The position numbers and the translations under genes are program-made. Shown in pieces: positions 1 through 12,044 of a stretch of 64,000 nucleotides of DNA. Positions within the stretch are counted from its first letter, which is position 1; each line of letters begins with the position of its first letter. Below the pieces are notes generated by a model that made no database searches, was not told the DNA's origin, and saw only the letters and a list, made by a program, of their open reading frames with translations. The stretch lies in NCBI GenBank assembly GCA_963970005.1, contig CAXAMN010023361.1, positions 1,436,105 through 1,500,104 on the forward strand, written 5' to 3'. The DNA comes from Durusdinium trenchii. Lineage: Eukaryota > Sar > Dinophyceae > Suessiales > Symbiodiniaceae.

Positions 1-40
1 CCAGATCTACACTCTTCCCCTACACGACGCTCTTCCCATT
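1..40. other. Residual Illumina adapter at contig end
   Basis: Bases 3-36 match the TruSeq/P5 adapter (AGATCTACACTCTT, then CTACACGACGCTCTTCC) with a few substitutions. This is vector or library sequence, not genome, and it marks a contig terminus. Sequence immediately downstream is low-complexity CT repeat, a typical place for an assembly to stop. Confidence 0.9.
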
Positions 41-122
41 TGTCTCCTCTCTTTCCCGTTCCTCTCCTCTCCTCTCCTCTCCTCTCTCTCCCTCTCTCTC
101 TCTCCCTCTCTCTTCTCTCTCT
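41..122. repeat. CT-rich low-complexity tract
   Basis: Runs of CTCTC and TCTCC with few interruptions directly follow the adapter. No gene is visible from here to about 1.85 kb. Minus-strand stretches at 700-800 could encode a charged helical segment (ARLQEIEDKEFKKEWPR), possibly a late exon of the MutS2-like gene, but no family motif supports it. Confidence 0.7.
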
Positions 123-1624
123 GTGGAGTTCCGACTGCAGCTGGGTCACCAAGTCATTGCCAGTTTTCAGCATCCGCTCCTGTGCTCAACCAGAGATTCA
201 CAGCTGAATACCACCAGAATTGCCACCTTCCATCTTCAAACTGCCAAGATTCGTAGTTTTCTCTATCCCACTTGTCCAGGGTCAATGAGAAGACTCGACT
301 GATGTGGGCGCCAAGACTTCGGTGTCTTCCTCACATCGCGCCACGACGCGTAGCGCAGAGTGACGAAGTCGGCCGATCGACCCAGCAGACCCGGCCGATC
401 GACCCAGCAGACCCGTGAGCCCAAACGAGCCCCGAACAGCGAGCCCCGAACAAGCTCCTGCTGCATGTGAGCACAGCACCACTCCAAAGGAGATGGATGC
501 CCATGTTGGCAACAGGGAAGTAGCATGGCCACAGTCGGCGCCTCGGAAACCAAGTCGGCACCAAGGATTTCCTCGGAAGAGTCTTCAACAAAAGAATGAG
601 CTTGAAAGGTAAGCAAAAGACATGTCTGGTTGCCAGGCATATCGATGATTTTCTTCACCTACAGGGCACATTGACCAACAAAAGATCAAAAAAGAAGCGA
701 AAGACGGTGCATGAGACGGTGTCTCAGCTGCCTCAGCTTCTGTCAACAGCCTCGGCCACTCCTTCTTAAACTCTTTGTCTTCTATCTCTTGCAGCCTCGC
801 CATCAGCAATAGGCAGGAGTCGAAGACACAGCAAAACACCCATGCGTTTTCTTTCTGAAAAACACAAAAAACAAAAACGTCTCGTCGTCTCCTCCTCCCC
901 TGCCCCCGTAAGGCTTCGGCTGAACTTCCGAGGGGTCCATGGCTCCATCCGGCGGGGTCCGTGACGCACCGGAAGAAGCGACGAGGAAACCAACGAAACC
1001 AACGCGGAAGTGCTTGGGCGATCTTTGTTCTTGAAGGGGGTGCAGCAGCCGTCTTTTTGGGGGCGAGTTCCAGCTCAAGCTTGCAGACTCCGAGTGTCAT
1101 TTTCTGGTGCATTTTTGGCAACTCTTTGAGGGGTATATATGTAATGTGTGTTGTTCTTTTCATCTCTGCGGAGTCTCTCTGATCTGAGAAAGGAAGAAAA
1201 GCCACTCTCTTAAACGACCCGGTGGACTTGTCACTCATGCTGCATGTTGCTCACCGATGTTCGTTCGTGCCCTTGATCTTGTTTCTCCTGTCTAGCAGTC
1301 TAGCATGCGTATATTTGAGATGTAGACACTGGCGTCTGGTTCTCATAGCTCTCACACATCCAAGATCTCCAAGGTCTCGGCAAACCGCAGCTTCTTTGCT
1401 TTTTCGATATCTGCTCAAAACATGAAACTCCTGCCCATTCCACCCTGCCAATTGACCGAAAAATCCATGCCCTGAAAAAATCCAGGGGACCATCTTTCTT
1501 TCTCCGAAAAGCCATTCCCGGCCTCCACGGCCCAGTCTTTCAGCTGATTGCTGTGCCTCGGAAGGACTGGAAGTTCCGATGGCTTGGGATGCCCCGTTCG
1601 TAGCGAACCTTGTTCCGTAGCGAA

Positions 1625-1705
1625 CCTTGTTCCTAGTAGTACGGCCAGGAGCCCGTAGTAGCGTCCTTGCTCCTAGTAGTAAGGCCAGGAGCCCTAGTAG
1701 CGTCT
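1625..1705. repeat. CTAGTAG-type palindromic repeat, two units
   Basis: Two adjacent units of the form TCCTAGTAGTA(A/C)GGCCAGGAGCCC..TAGTAGCG lie here, preceded by a twice-repeated GTAGCGAACCTTGTTCC. The same unit recurs at 5447-5479. The sites lie in or just beyond the minus-strand MutS2 gene, away from recognised exons. Confidence 0.75.
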
Positions 1706-1849
1706 CAATTGCAAACCCTCCAAACTTTGGTCTAAAATTCCAAGTCTTGGGGGTTTGAGCAGCCAAATGCTTTGAGAGCATATACTGTACGAAGTTATAC
1801 AATGAGCATTGGCACCTGGTGTTCATCTGCCCTGCTGACCGTTCTTGCG

Positions 1850-2169
1850 TCGTCACAACTTCCTGACTTCTTCAGGCTCAAACGTCGTCGTCACCACTCT
1901 CGCGCCCATGTCAAGAAAGCCCTGGCAGCGCCCATGTCACAATGCTGCCAGCGCATTAAAAAGGACACGGCTGATCACCTCGGCACCGATCGCACCAGCC
2001 GGTCTTGCACCGTTTCACCTGCCACCGACGATCGCGCGCGCGGACGACGGTCGGCCTCCAGCATCGCGCGTGCAAGAGCTGCCCCTTGCTGCGGATCGGT
2101 GCCTGTCCCAGCCTGGGAGCGCCGAGCAAAAAATGGTGTCGTAGGGCTTCTCTCTCTCTCTCTCACTCC

Positions 2170-2210
<41 letters not shown>

Positions 2211-3712
2211 CCTCTCTCTCGCGTAATTCATGTTTGAAGGGGCGATAGCTCAAGACAAGGACCTCTAGGAGTATAAAAATGTATCTGCACAAGAGTTGGT
2301 GTCATTAACTAGGGCAAGAGATCTGTATAAGTGCTTCAAAGAGTGCTGTATCAAGACATCTGCACAAAAGCCATGCCTCATCGACCATCACAAGAGCTCG
2401 CGGCCCCACTCCCTGGGCTATGCTGAGCATCAACCTTGACCTCAGTGCCAGCGGCTTCAACTGGACTTGAGTGCCTGGAAGACAGTGTCAGGGATCCTAT
2501 TCTCCAAACTGCTTGAGACCAAGCTGTTTTGCTTCCAACGCAAGGCGGTCTCAACGGAACCCTCCAACTCGGACCATCTGACTATCTCCAAGAACCAGCC
2601 GGTGCTGGGGGCCGCTTCAACCACCAAGGACGCAGGCTGCAATTGAATCGCCTGACTAAGGACGCTGCGCTACCAAATGAGCTGAGTATGTTGACAAATC
2701 ATCCACCTCGGCCGATCGAAATGCAGCTGTTCAGAGCTCGCGTAACAGCTTTTCTGCTCAGCTTTTCGGCTCTTTGTCTTTGAGTAGAGACGACTGAGCG
2801 CTCTGCGAGACCCGATTCTAAGCCCAGGGCGATCGTCTGCATATCACCCACATCTGCCAGAACCACCTAGTGGAACAAAGCAACAACGTCACAGTGTGGT
2901 AAAGGGACGCGCAAGAGATCATGACAAAGAAATGGGATGAAAAGTAACAAAATGGATGTGTATTCGAACAGGGAAATTAACCAACCAACCAACCAACCCA
3001 CCCACCCACCAACCAACCAACAGGTTTGATTCTATTCTTCGTATTCGTACAGATCATCAGTGTTAAATTAGATCTCCCCCATTCTGATACACTCCGCGAG
3101 AGCATCAGCCACACCTCGAAAAAGTCCACTCTTGGTGCTTCTCCTCCTGGAATTGGGATCCCACACCGAGCCTCACGCGGCACCGCACCACCACCGCACT
3201 TGCAGCACCGCCACCGCACAAAGCGCGCCGAGGTGCAGACCAACAGCGCGAGGAGTCCCAGGGTTTTCAGGACGACCGTCTTTCCACCAGCGTTCGGACC
3301 GGTGAGAAGAAGGCATTGGCTGGATTTGCCGAGCCTCGGTTCACGAGGGAAACCACTCGGCCGAGCTCCTGGTGTCCGGCAGATGGGTGGACCGAATAGG
3401 GCAGCCGGACAAGCACGGTCTTTTCCCATGAAGAAGGCCACCATTGGGGGTGCATGATGGTGCACCCCAAGCAACTCGAAACATCAAGAAACCACGTTGA
3501 TGTGCTCAGGTCCAGACTCAAGTCGATAGCCAACCACCTCACGCAAATACAATGCAGCCAAGCACTCATCTGCTTCAACCACGAAGAAGAATGATTTAAT
3601 TTGCTTCAAAACCCACACCCACGCACCCACCGAGCGCTCTCGGAGGGCGCGGGTCAACAAACGCGCCTTTTTCCCCCCACGAAGGACCAGGCAGGGATTC
3701 CGAGCCTGACAC
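1850..3712 (-). CDS. mutS2: MutS2-like protein, ATPase exons (3' half of gene)
   Basis: Five to six short exons together spell the MutS2 ATPase core. About 3712-3668 gives ARNPCLVLRGG (MutS2 usually has GARHPLL). 3537-3493 gives VVGYRLESGPEHINV. 3319-3241 contains Walker A (LLTGPNAGGKTVVLKTLGLL). 3171-3115 gives ARCGIPIPGGEAPRVDFFE. 2112 to about 2053 gives AGTGTDPQQGAALARAMLE, the segment after Walker B. About 1900-1855 gives VVTTTFEPEEVRKL. Joining 3241 to 3171 across a GT-AG intron restores the canonical GLLALLARCGIPIP. MutS2 proteins are MutS-family ATPases linked in bacteria to recombination suppression and ribosome-collision rescue; plants have plastid-type relatives. I did not find the DIGDEQS/STFS segment, the LLDEV strand of Walker B or a C-terminal Smr domain, so the gene may be incomplete or run through unrecognised exons. 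The phase between 3493 and 3319 is unresolved. Confidence 0.75.
2141..2222. repeat. (TC)n microsatellite
   Basis: An interrupted TC dinucleotide repeat immediately precedes, in minus-strand sense, the GTGTDP exon of the MutS2-like gene. It would supply the polypyrimidine tract of that intron. Similar GA/TC tracts occur at 7533-7556 and 17657-17690. Confidence 0.85.
2977..3022. repeat. (CCAA/CCCA)n microsatellite
   Basis: Tetranucleotide tract built from CCAA and CCCA units between the RVDFF exon and the next recognised exon of the MutS2-like gene. It probably lies in an intron. Confidence 0.85.
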
Positions 3713-6700
3713 TCAAAGAAGGAATCCAAAAAGCAACCCCTGTTCGAGGAGGAATTTCCAATGGAGAAACAGACGGAGGTGTCTCGACCATGTCTCCCCA
3801 GTCTCAGAAAAGCAAAGCGAACCATGCCCCCCCCCCCCGCTCTTTTCTTTTGTGGTCGTCTCTGTCCCCCCAAAAAAGAAATTGATGGATGATGGTTTTT
3901 CAGTTCAAGTCCTTCTAACTTCGTTCGCCTGAGATTCTCACGTGTCGCACTGCAATGATCCCATCATCTCCCACTGTGGGCACCTCCCGAGACGCAAAAC
4001 CGCCAAGCGCCGCGCGTTCGTTCCTTTCTTTCTCGGTGCCAAGTGGAGCTCCACAGTGGAGTTCGGTGCTTCGGAAAAAAGTAAAAAAGCATATATGGAT
4101 CCTTTTTGGGTGGATCTGTCCTTCTCCCCTCACCCGTTCTTCTTTGTCCTCCTCCCCTCACCGGCAAGTGGATCCACTTCGCGGGACGACGGGTCGGCGT
4201 GCGGACGTTCGCCTCACCCTCCATATCCTCACCCAAGAACAAGCGAGCACGTGCCAGGTCGATATGAGCTGCGGCCTAGGCCGCATGAACAAGGCAGGCT
4301 GCGTTCAGTGGAGAATCTGTCCGAGTGATCGGAGTATCCCAGGCAAACGCGAAGTTGGGTGTGATTGGTTTCTAAGCATTTTGAGGTACCAGGATGTACC
4401 AGGTAGCTCAAATGATGGCTAAGCTGTCGGCTTTCAAACATCTTTCCAAAGCATCTGCGGCATGGCTGATGGCGAGCGACATGTTCCTCCCGGCTCTCCA
4501 AAATCCCCGGCAAAACGCCCAGAATTCTGCGTTTTGCCGCGAATGCAGAATGCACAAGCACCGTCCCCAGGATTCGACGAGCCATCCTCTCCAAGGCCTG
4601 AAGAGAGGCTTGAATCTTCACCTTTCTTAGTGGGTGAAGCATAGCGAGTTATGCCGCAACGCTGGCTTGAAATGTTGCCAACTCATGTCACTGGCCTTCT
4701 TTGATTGCTCAAGATCATCTGCGTACTGCACCACTTCATAAGGTTCCACGTAGGCAACACCTTGGAACCGTTCATGCTGCAGAACTCTCCTTCCGACAGA
4801 GTAGCTGCTTCAGTCCAAATCTCAAAATTGTGTGACCTCCATTCCCTTTTTCACTGCCTTCTTTGACCCCGGACCGTATCCTCTACAGCACCCCTTTGAC
4901 CCCTCAAGCCCCAGACGACCACTTCGGGACTCATCAAACAGTCTGCCAACCTGTCAGGCTTCTGCGTCAGCGCTCCGTACAGCGCTCTCCGTACAGCGCA
5001 GGTGACGCCCAACCTTGCCCTTGGAGCGCGACTTGACGCCCAACACATAGCGCCTTGACGCCCAACCCAGTCAGTCTGCATCGCTTGGCAACGCCACTGA
5101 TGTCCCAGAAGACAGAAGACTCTGCTTCTATGTCAGTCAGCCCGTCTCTGAGTGAGCTGCCCTCCAAACTGCATGTACCCATCATCAGAAAGATACGTTG
5201 AGTACCTGTCTCTAAATCTCTGTTGACATCACCATCACTCCTGCTTCATACTTCAAGTACCACCTTGCTGGTTGTCTTTAAACATGGCAAGTTGCATGTC
5301 CATGTTGAACAAAATTGGCACATGACTGCCCTTTTTGCACGCCAACGCCAGGCGAATCCAGGCGAACTCTGTGACTGTGACACGATCCCTCGGGTGCCGC
5401 TCAGGAGCTTCGGGCCACCCGAGGCTTGCCAAACAGTAGCAAGAATGCTAGTAGTAAGGCCAGGAGCTACTAGTAGCGACGCCCTTTGTTCCTGGTAGCC
5501 ATGCCCAAAGAATCCAGTCCGGACTCAGACTTCGCATGGATTTTAGGACAGTCTGGAAGACATCATCCTTTTGCCTCCGCCAGCCAAGCAACTGTTGGAG
5601 ACAGCCAGTGCCTTTTTGTTCCCCTTGTTCGACTCTTCTTTTATTCAATGCTGCCAACTCAGCTTTCATATGCGTTGCTGTTGCTTTCATATGCAAACTA
5701 AACAAACGGTACCAGCTGGGTGTAGAACGGTGTCTATGGATCGCCGCTCTTGCCGAGGTGTCTATGCTGTCCTGCTCCACAATCCCCACAAGAACTCTCT
5801 CCGAAAGCCACTGCCTTGTGCCTCTATTCATTTTGGCACAGGAAAAGGGACCCCCCAGAAAAGAGAGACGTCCGAAGCACCGGTGAAGACTTTGAAAGCA
5901 CGATATGTTCCATCTTCATCTATCTCTGACAGAAAACGGGCGGTTTTGGGGGATGGTCGATCCCAGTCCTCGTTCTTGAACTCCATCTGGATGAAGGAGG
6001 AACTGCCCGACGTCGCCTGGGGCGATGTCTCCTTGCCCAAGGAGGTGTCCTGGCCACGAAGCAATCACAGGAACAGAAACACCATCATCGCAGTTCAATC
6101 GGAGTTAGCGGCCCCCGCCTTGACCACTCCAGTAAAGGAGCAATCAATTTCCAGCTGATCGCAGATATCCTCAATCGACTTGGGTTCTCTGAACTAAGAC
6201 TGCCTCCTGAGTAGTAGTTCGAAGGGCTAGTGACTAGTGGTGGCGTTGTGGTTTGTTTCTCTAAATGAATGTTTCTATGCAGGCTTTCAGCATATTCAAA
6301 GCCAAGTGGTGTCCTTGTCCTCAGCTTGGCATTGCAACTCACCACCTCACTCCCGCAGGAGTTGCAAGGCAACGTCGAGTCACTCCGTTCGTGCACAGAT
6401 TCGGATCCTTTTCTCGGTACTTCACATGGAAGAGACTCGAAGCACCCGTTCCACATGGAAGACTCCAGTTCGTTTTGCGACTCCGGAGACTCGCACCTTT
6501 TTTTTGAACGAACAGCGTTTCCCTCGACGGAGCGACCTTTGCATGACCAAGTCATTCCATCGCACTGCCTCGGCGCAAGCGCCGAGGATCGGCGACAGCC
6601 CAGGAGTTGGTTCGATTCGCCCTGCCTCTCCTTCTCCTCACAAAACTCCGCCAAGCCGGTGCAGCTAAAGTCTTCGTCCTGCAGATCAAAACAACCAACC

Positions 6701-7371
6701 CTTTTGTTGCCAGATCAGAGAAATGACCCCTCTCTTCTACGAGCCTGGCAGCTGTATGTATCGGCCTTCGGCGGCCCAATTCCACACCGATAGTTCTCTT
6801 GCTGTCTATGACCTCCCTCTCTCCGAGACCGCCACTTCCTCGCTGCAGCCCTTCAGTAGTATTGAGCAGATGAAGACTAAGGCCGCTAAGGCCTTATGGC
6901 TTATCCAAGCCTCGGTGCACCGAGAAAGGCCAGAGCGGCCAGAACTCCTTCGATCATTTGGAAGGCGACCCTCTGGACACTTCGTGGGTAGCAAATGATT
7001 ATATAGGACAAACCTCACAAAGGACTGGAAATCAAGAAGGAAATGTTAAAAACTTTGAGCTTTTGTCGATTCATGTTAGGAAGAGCAGGTGTGCCAATCA
7101 CTGAGGGTCTGTACAGTTCTTTTCATGGCTGAACCTCAGCCAACAAGCAATGTGTTCCATGCGCGGGGCTCCAAATAACTAAAAATATTGATGTGAAAAC
7201 GGCTGAGGCCCAAGCAAATGCAAGAAGTTGAAATTCACAAAAAACTGCCTTGATTCTTAAATGGTTGCGGTCAAGCAAGTTCACCTGAATATCTCCATCA
7301 AAACTCGCACGCATCGTATTTGGAACCCTTGATGCTTCAACCGAATTGGAAGAGGGCACTTGCCGCTGGAG
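3713..7371 (-). other. Interior of MutS2-like gene, mostly intron
   Basis: MutS2 needs several hundred residues between the N-terminal and ATPase exons, but no core-domain exon could be recognised here. Open minus-strand stretches exist (6650-6085, 5830-5450, 4640-4230). None carries a motif I can defend. The stretch contains the CTAGTAG palindrome and short direct repeats at 4970-5070 (CCGTACAGCGC, TTGACGCCCAAC). Confidence 0.4.
5447..5479. repeat. CTAGTAG-type palindromic repeat, third unit
   Basis: The sequence GCTAGTAGTAAGGCCAGG is followed by GCTACTAGTAGC, which is a perfect 12-bp palindrome at 5466-5477. It is nearly identical to the two units at 1625-1705. It sits inside a probable intron of the MutS2-like gene and may be a small intron-dwelling repeat. 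Confidence 0.75.
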
Positions 7372-10153
7372 AGAACCTCCCCCATCACTTTGGAGCAGGT
7401 CTCTTCCAATTCCCTGCGGGTCAGAGGGAGAGAGACGGTCGATGCTCCAGTCGAAAAGTCCCCAGGGTAAGGTCCTTCCAACTCCAATCCGTCAAAAAGG
7501 ACGAAATGGACATGGAGACTATCTGGGTGGGCAAAAAAAGAGAGAGAGAGAGAGAAGCTGCAAAGGTCTTTGAGGCGGCATTGTGACAAGTCAAAGTCCC
7601 AGGAAACACGGTCTGACATATCCAAGTGCTCCGACGACAGAGTCCAGGAACCTACCCACCCGCCTGATTCTCTCCCTGAGCTGACCCAGTTCTGGGAATT
7701 TCTTCAAAGAGAGCTCTCCATCCTCTTGGAACGCCTCCAAAACAACTCTGCAAGGCATCTAACCCCGCATCCACGTGCACATGACCATCGGATAGAAATG
7801 TCACATGCTTTCATCGCGGTATGCTCGCGGTATGCGTGCGCCACATTTCAACTGCTTCATAGGGATCATGATTCGTTTGTGCCGTCGACGATGCTCGTTT
7901 GGACTCTTCACACTTTCCCTCCTCAAGCATGATGTCCAGCAACCTATCTGGCAGCTCCTTGAAGCGCAAGTCAACCAGAGTGAAGCTTAGAAGCTGCAGT
8001 GATCGCTACATGGCATGTCATACGCGACACACTGGAGCGCGAACCAACGATCCAGCAAAATCGGAGGGTGAAGAAGACAGGAGACACCCTCCGATTTCTG
8101 GGTGTGAGTCTTTCCTCTTCCCATGGGTGCATTGGGGGTTCCCCAAGTCGAAATGCACAGCACATCTACTGTAGATCTTTTCGCCCGTCTCAGGCCCGTC
8201 TCACGAATGCTGAGGCCAAGACAATGTCTTGGCAATGGCCCATGAGTAGCGGAATGTTGACACCTCTCGCACTTGCTCCATCCAAACCTCATGACACACT
8301 TGTTGAAGGTAGGCACGCTAATATTGACTTGATGCTGCTATGCCTGCCTTGTAAGCCATGACAAAAGTATTCGACGTCCAAGGCAAATCTGCTCAACTGC
8401 AAGCTAACTGCTGGAAGGAACGAAAAAATGAAGTTGAGTCATCCTCATATGAAAACTGTTTGAAAGTAACTGCTCCCTTCTTTGCACGAAGAAGAAAATT
8501 ATTGGTCAGCAAACACACCGTACTGGTAGAGGTTTGATGAGTGTACCCGGATCCTTTTACCACCCACATGCTGGACAACACAAAGAGAACACATGTGAAG
8601 TTCCTCCTTCTACTTTTGAAAAGTGTTGAGATGTCATTTGCACAGTTGACACCTCAAGCAAGACACGCATCTTTATGTCGATGAACATCGATAAACTCTG
8701 CTGATAAACAAGTTGCTTCTCTAAAGAGACCTTGCTTTATGGCAGTGGACGGGGCCTCTATACACTTCTTCCAAGAGGGACTGTGAGCAACTCGAACGCA
8801 ACCACTCCCAACCCAACTCCACTGTCGATTTCAGCCATTGAAGGAAAGCCTTTGACGTTCCCAGAGGAGCAGTTGTTCACGTAGGTCGTTGAACGATGCA
8901 AAAGGTTTCAGACAAATTGTGGTGGAACAATGGAAAAAAAGAATGTAGCAAGCTTCAAGGAAAGGCTTAAGTGGTTTCATCTTCGTTTCAAGTAAAAAAC
9001 AAATAAAACGTTCCTCTGAGAGCTACACCATTTCGTAAGCGAAGCAAGGCCTGCATTTCTTGGTGAGGGGTGGGATATCCTTCGTTCCACCCAAACGAAA
9101 GAAGAACAAAGAAACGCTCCAACTCACGTTCCATGAAAGCTGAAAACCTCCAGGCAATGGTCTTCCCAGGGGCCATTGTCAGATTCCATGTTGGTCTGAC
9201 TGAGCATAGACGAGTAAGAGGAATTGTAACGTTGCCTCAATGGAATCGGACACCTTCTGCAGCTGGGGTGGTTCCTCAGTGATCGGAGAAAACCCGGTGC
9301 ACGACACAATCGTTCAACACCCTCCGACCCGACTCCAGTTCGATAAAGAAACAAAAACCAGACCATCCAACCATCAGACTTATCATAAAATGTATGCAAC
9401 AAAAAGAATGAAACGGCGAACACGCCTTCTCTTCCCAAACATTAGCAATCCTCGCACTGCTTTGGACATCACCTGCGTGGCTCCTCTCTTCGGTTTCCCA
9501 GATTCGCCACACTCTGGGCCCCCCACACCAGCACGCGCCCGTGTCTGCATTGATCCACCTGTCGGAAGCGAAACGACATGAGTGTGCCCACATGCGGAGC
9601 ATGCGGAGCACCAAACATTCGCCTCGGTCCTGATGTCCAATTTGGCGTCCAAATCCAAATCTGCATCTTCCAATTGTGTAAGTTCCACGACCAAAGCATA
9701 CAATGCACGAGCTTCTTCCGGAGTTTGCGCTAACAGAACTTCTGGATCGATTGCCATTTCTGCAGCCGTTGCTGTGTAGCACAAAGCTTGCAAACGCTCA
9801 AGAACAAAATCCAGGTCCAAAGCTTCAAGGGTTCGTTGCTGCAAAGACTCTGCTAAATCTTGATCCACCTCTTCTCCAACAAATTCCTGGCCGTACTCGG
9901 CTCCACGCCTCACGACCGCAGTCCTTTTCGGCCAACGTTTTGACGGTGATCTGCGACAACGTGAATGTCTTCGCAGGAGGCCCAGCGCCATCAAGTCGAC
10001 CAATGCGCACGGTCTCCAAATTCTGCTCGAAGCGGGTTTGTTCTCAACATCTTGCAGTGACGCAAAAGAAGAAACAGCAAACGAAGACGCCCCAATTCGT
10101 GGCTGCAGAACATCTTTTGAAGGCGAGGACAATGGATGCGAAAATGCAGCCAT
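7372..10153 (-). CDS. mutS2: MutS2-like protein, N-terminal exons (5' half of gene)
   Basis: The first exon (ATG at 10153, end near 9623) has a Ser/Arg-rich extension of about 95 residues that could be an organelle-targeting leader. It is followed by the MutS2 N-terminal helix (LEALDLDFVLERL, ..TPEEARALYALVVELTQLE) and LDLDAKLDIRTE. It ends at a GC donor (GAG|GCGAAT). A tentative second exon at 9262 to about 9211 (LQKVSDSIEATLQFLL) continues in frame. A third at 7747-7656 reads VVLEAFQEDGELSLKKFPEL then GQLRERIRRV, a strong match to the MutS2 clamp entry region, with a GTAGG donor. A tentative fourth near 7432-7374 (ELEETCSKVMGEVLSS) ends at GCAAGT. Its phase does not join cleanly to exon three. 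The family call rests on these segments plus the ATPase exons downstream on the same strand. Confidence 0.72.
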
Positions 10154-10540
10154 GGCGGAAAACACACCACGTGAAGGCTCACGTGCAGCGAGAATTCGTG
10201 TCCGATGTCGTGCGGGTGTCGCTCAATTCGAAGCAGAAATTGTGAATGTCACAAGGTAGAACTGATGATGTTGATGCACATTTCAGGAAAACAATGTCCT
10301 CCATTCACTGTGGCGATCGCACATGCCAGGTATTGCGCTGCGTCATTGGAGCGAAAGTGTCTGCCAAATCACACTCTTTGTTGTGTAACCAAATGATGGT
10401 CATAAAACACATGCAAACCAAGTTTTGGCATTCTCCGTCATGATGCATTCGCGGCAAAAGGGGTACCACGCAAAAATCTCAAATGGGCCCTGCCAAGCAC
10501 ACAACACTTAGTTCACCAGAAAATTACAATGTTGAAGGAC

Positions 10541-11255
10541 AAAACAAACAGAGTAAGTTCAGCTCATTGTTTTTCACCTTGAGTGAACAACGGGGTGAAT
10601 TTGTGCCATCGTTTGGATGGGTTTCACGACTTGAGCAGTGTGCCTTGCTCACAGCTTGACATACGCCATCGTTTGGATGGGCTTTGCGACTCGAACAGGG
10701 TGCCACGCTCACAGCTTGACACATCCAAAAGCACCAACGTCTTTTAGGTTCAGCGAATACCCCTAGCAGAGTGTCAAGCTTACAGCGTTACACACCCAAA
10801 AACACTGACGTCTTCTAGGTTTGATGAATACACCCATCGTTTGGATGGGCTGCGCGACTTGAACAGAGTGCCAAGCTCACGGTTCTGAAACAAGGGTAGA
10901 GAAGTGAGGTTCGAGCGGGGTTGGCAACTTGGACCACAAACCAAATCATGGCAAAGTCACGCCCTTCCCACCCAACCCTGGAACCAAATGTAACCGTTAC
11001 AAGTGCATTAAAGACCTCTCCACCTCCGGTTGGATTCGTGTCTTAATTCACTTTAAGGTTTCAAAGTTCCAAGACATAACAAACAGAGTAAGCTCAGTTC
11101 ATTCTTTTTCACCTTGAGTGAACAACGGGGTGAATTCGCGCCATCATTTGGATGGGCTTCACGACTTGAACAAAGTGCCAAGCTCACAGCTAGTGGCAAG
11201 CTCACAGCTTGGCACACCCAAAAGCACCAACGTTTTTTAGGTTCAACGAATGCAC
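10541..11255. repeat. Cluster of about 60-bp repeats in two larger direct repeats
   Basis: The unit CCATCGTTTGGATGGGCT followed by CGACTTGAACAG.GTGCCAAGCTCAC occurs at 10606, 10666, 10833 and 11141. The first pair and the last unit lie in longer direct repeats (about 10541-10765 and 11086-11255). Each of these starts AACAAACAGAGTAAG and ends with CACCAACGT.TTTTAGGTTCA. No coding potential is evident. Confidence 0.85.
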
Positions 11256-12044
11256 CCTTCGTCGCTAGTTGAACCCTGATATAATGTCGGCACATTCTTC
11301 AAAGGTCCCGAGGTTTCTGGATCCCAACGCCTGGACGGCAAATCCGCCAAGTTTGAAGCATTGCGCAAGTCTTTGCAACAGACACAAGTCACGTGATGTT
11401 CGGCTCGTGCATGATGTTTCCTGCGGGATACACCTGTCAAATTTCACAAACATAGGCTGAGTGAAGAGAATAAGATTTGCCTTTGGGAATAAGGGATATC
11501 ATTTATTGCATTAAGGTTTTTGCTAGGTAAATCAGTGAACCTGCAAAAAGAAACGTTTTGTCAATGTTCCACGGCTATCCCCCAAACATCAGCACTTAAA
11601 ACCCACAGTGTTCTTGGGCAGTTCTACTGTGTAGAACTGTGTCTTAAGTGTCCATAATACTGTTAGAGTGCCTGTGGGACATGATCAGGCCACACACTTC
11701 AGTCTGCAGAATTTGTTTTGGACTTTCTCGCAGAGACAGTAGTATTGTGCAGCAGCAGTTGCGTTTTTGCAACCCTAGAGCTAGAGGTTAGACTTCAGAT
11801 CGCACAGGAAGGACCTCCATCCCACATGCAGTTGGTGGCGCAACCCAAAAGCCACACTCAGTGGAACAGAAACAACGCTAAAGGAGATGAAGTTCTTTTG
11901 TTTATGGTTATATGTATATATGGTTACTGCAGTAAGCCAAAGGGTTATTGTAAACAAATACCCCAAGGCCCAACGCCACACGCACATAAACAAACTACTT
12001 AGCTGTTCCAGAAGGCCATCTGTCACTCCAAAATTTGATTGAAA
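11256..12044. other. No gene seen
   Basis: AT-rich spacer between the 60-bp repeat cluster and the 3' end of the minus-strand coiled-coil gene. It includes GAGAATAAGATTTGCC followed by GGGAATAAGG at 11466-11495. This resembles the GAATAAG motifs of the hairpins at 21.1 and 30.7 kb. I see nothing else in it. Confidence 0.5.

Noticed and set aside
263-1238. Several overlapping ORFs on both strands
   Set aside because: No family motifs, and frames overlap. One charged helix (ARLQEIEDKEFKKEW) might be a MutS2 exon but cannot be supported.
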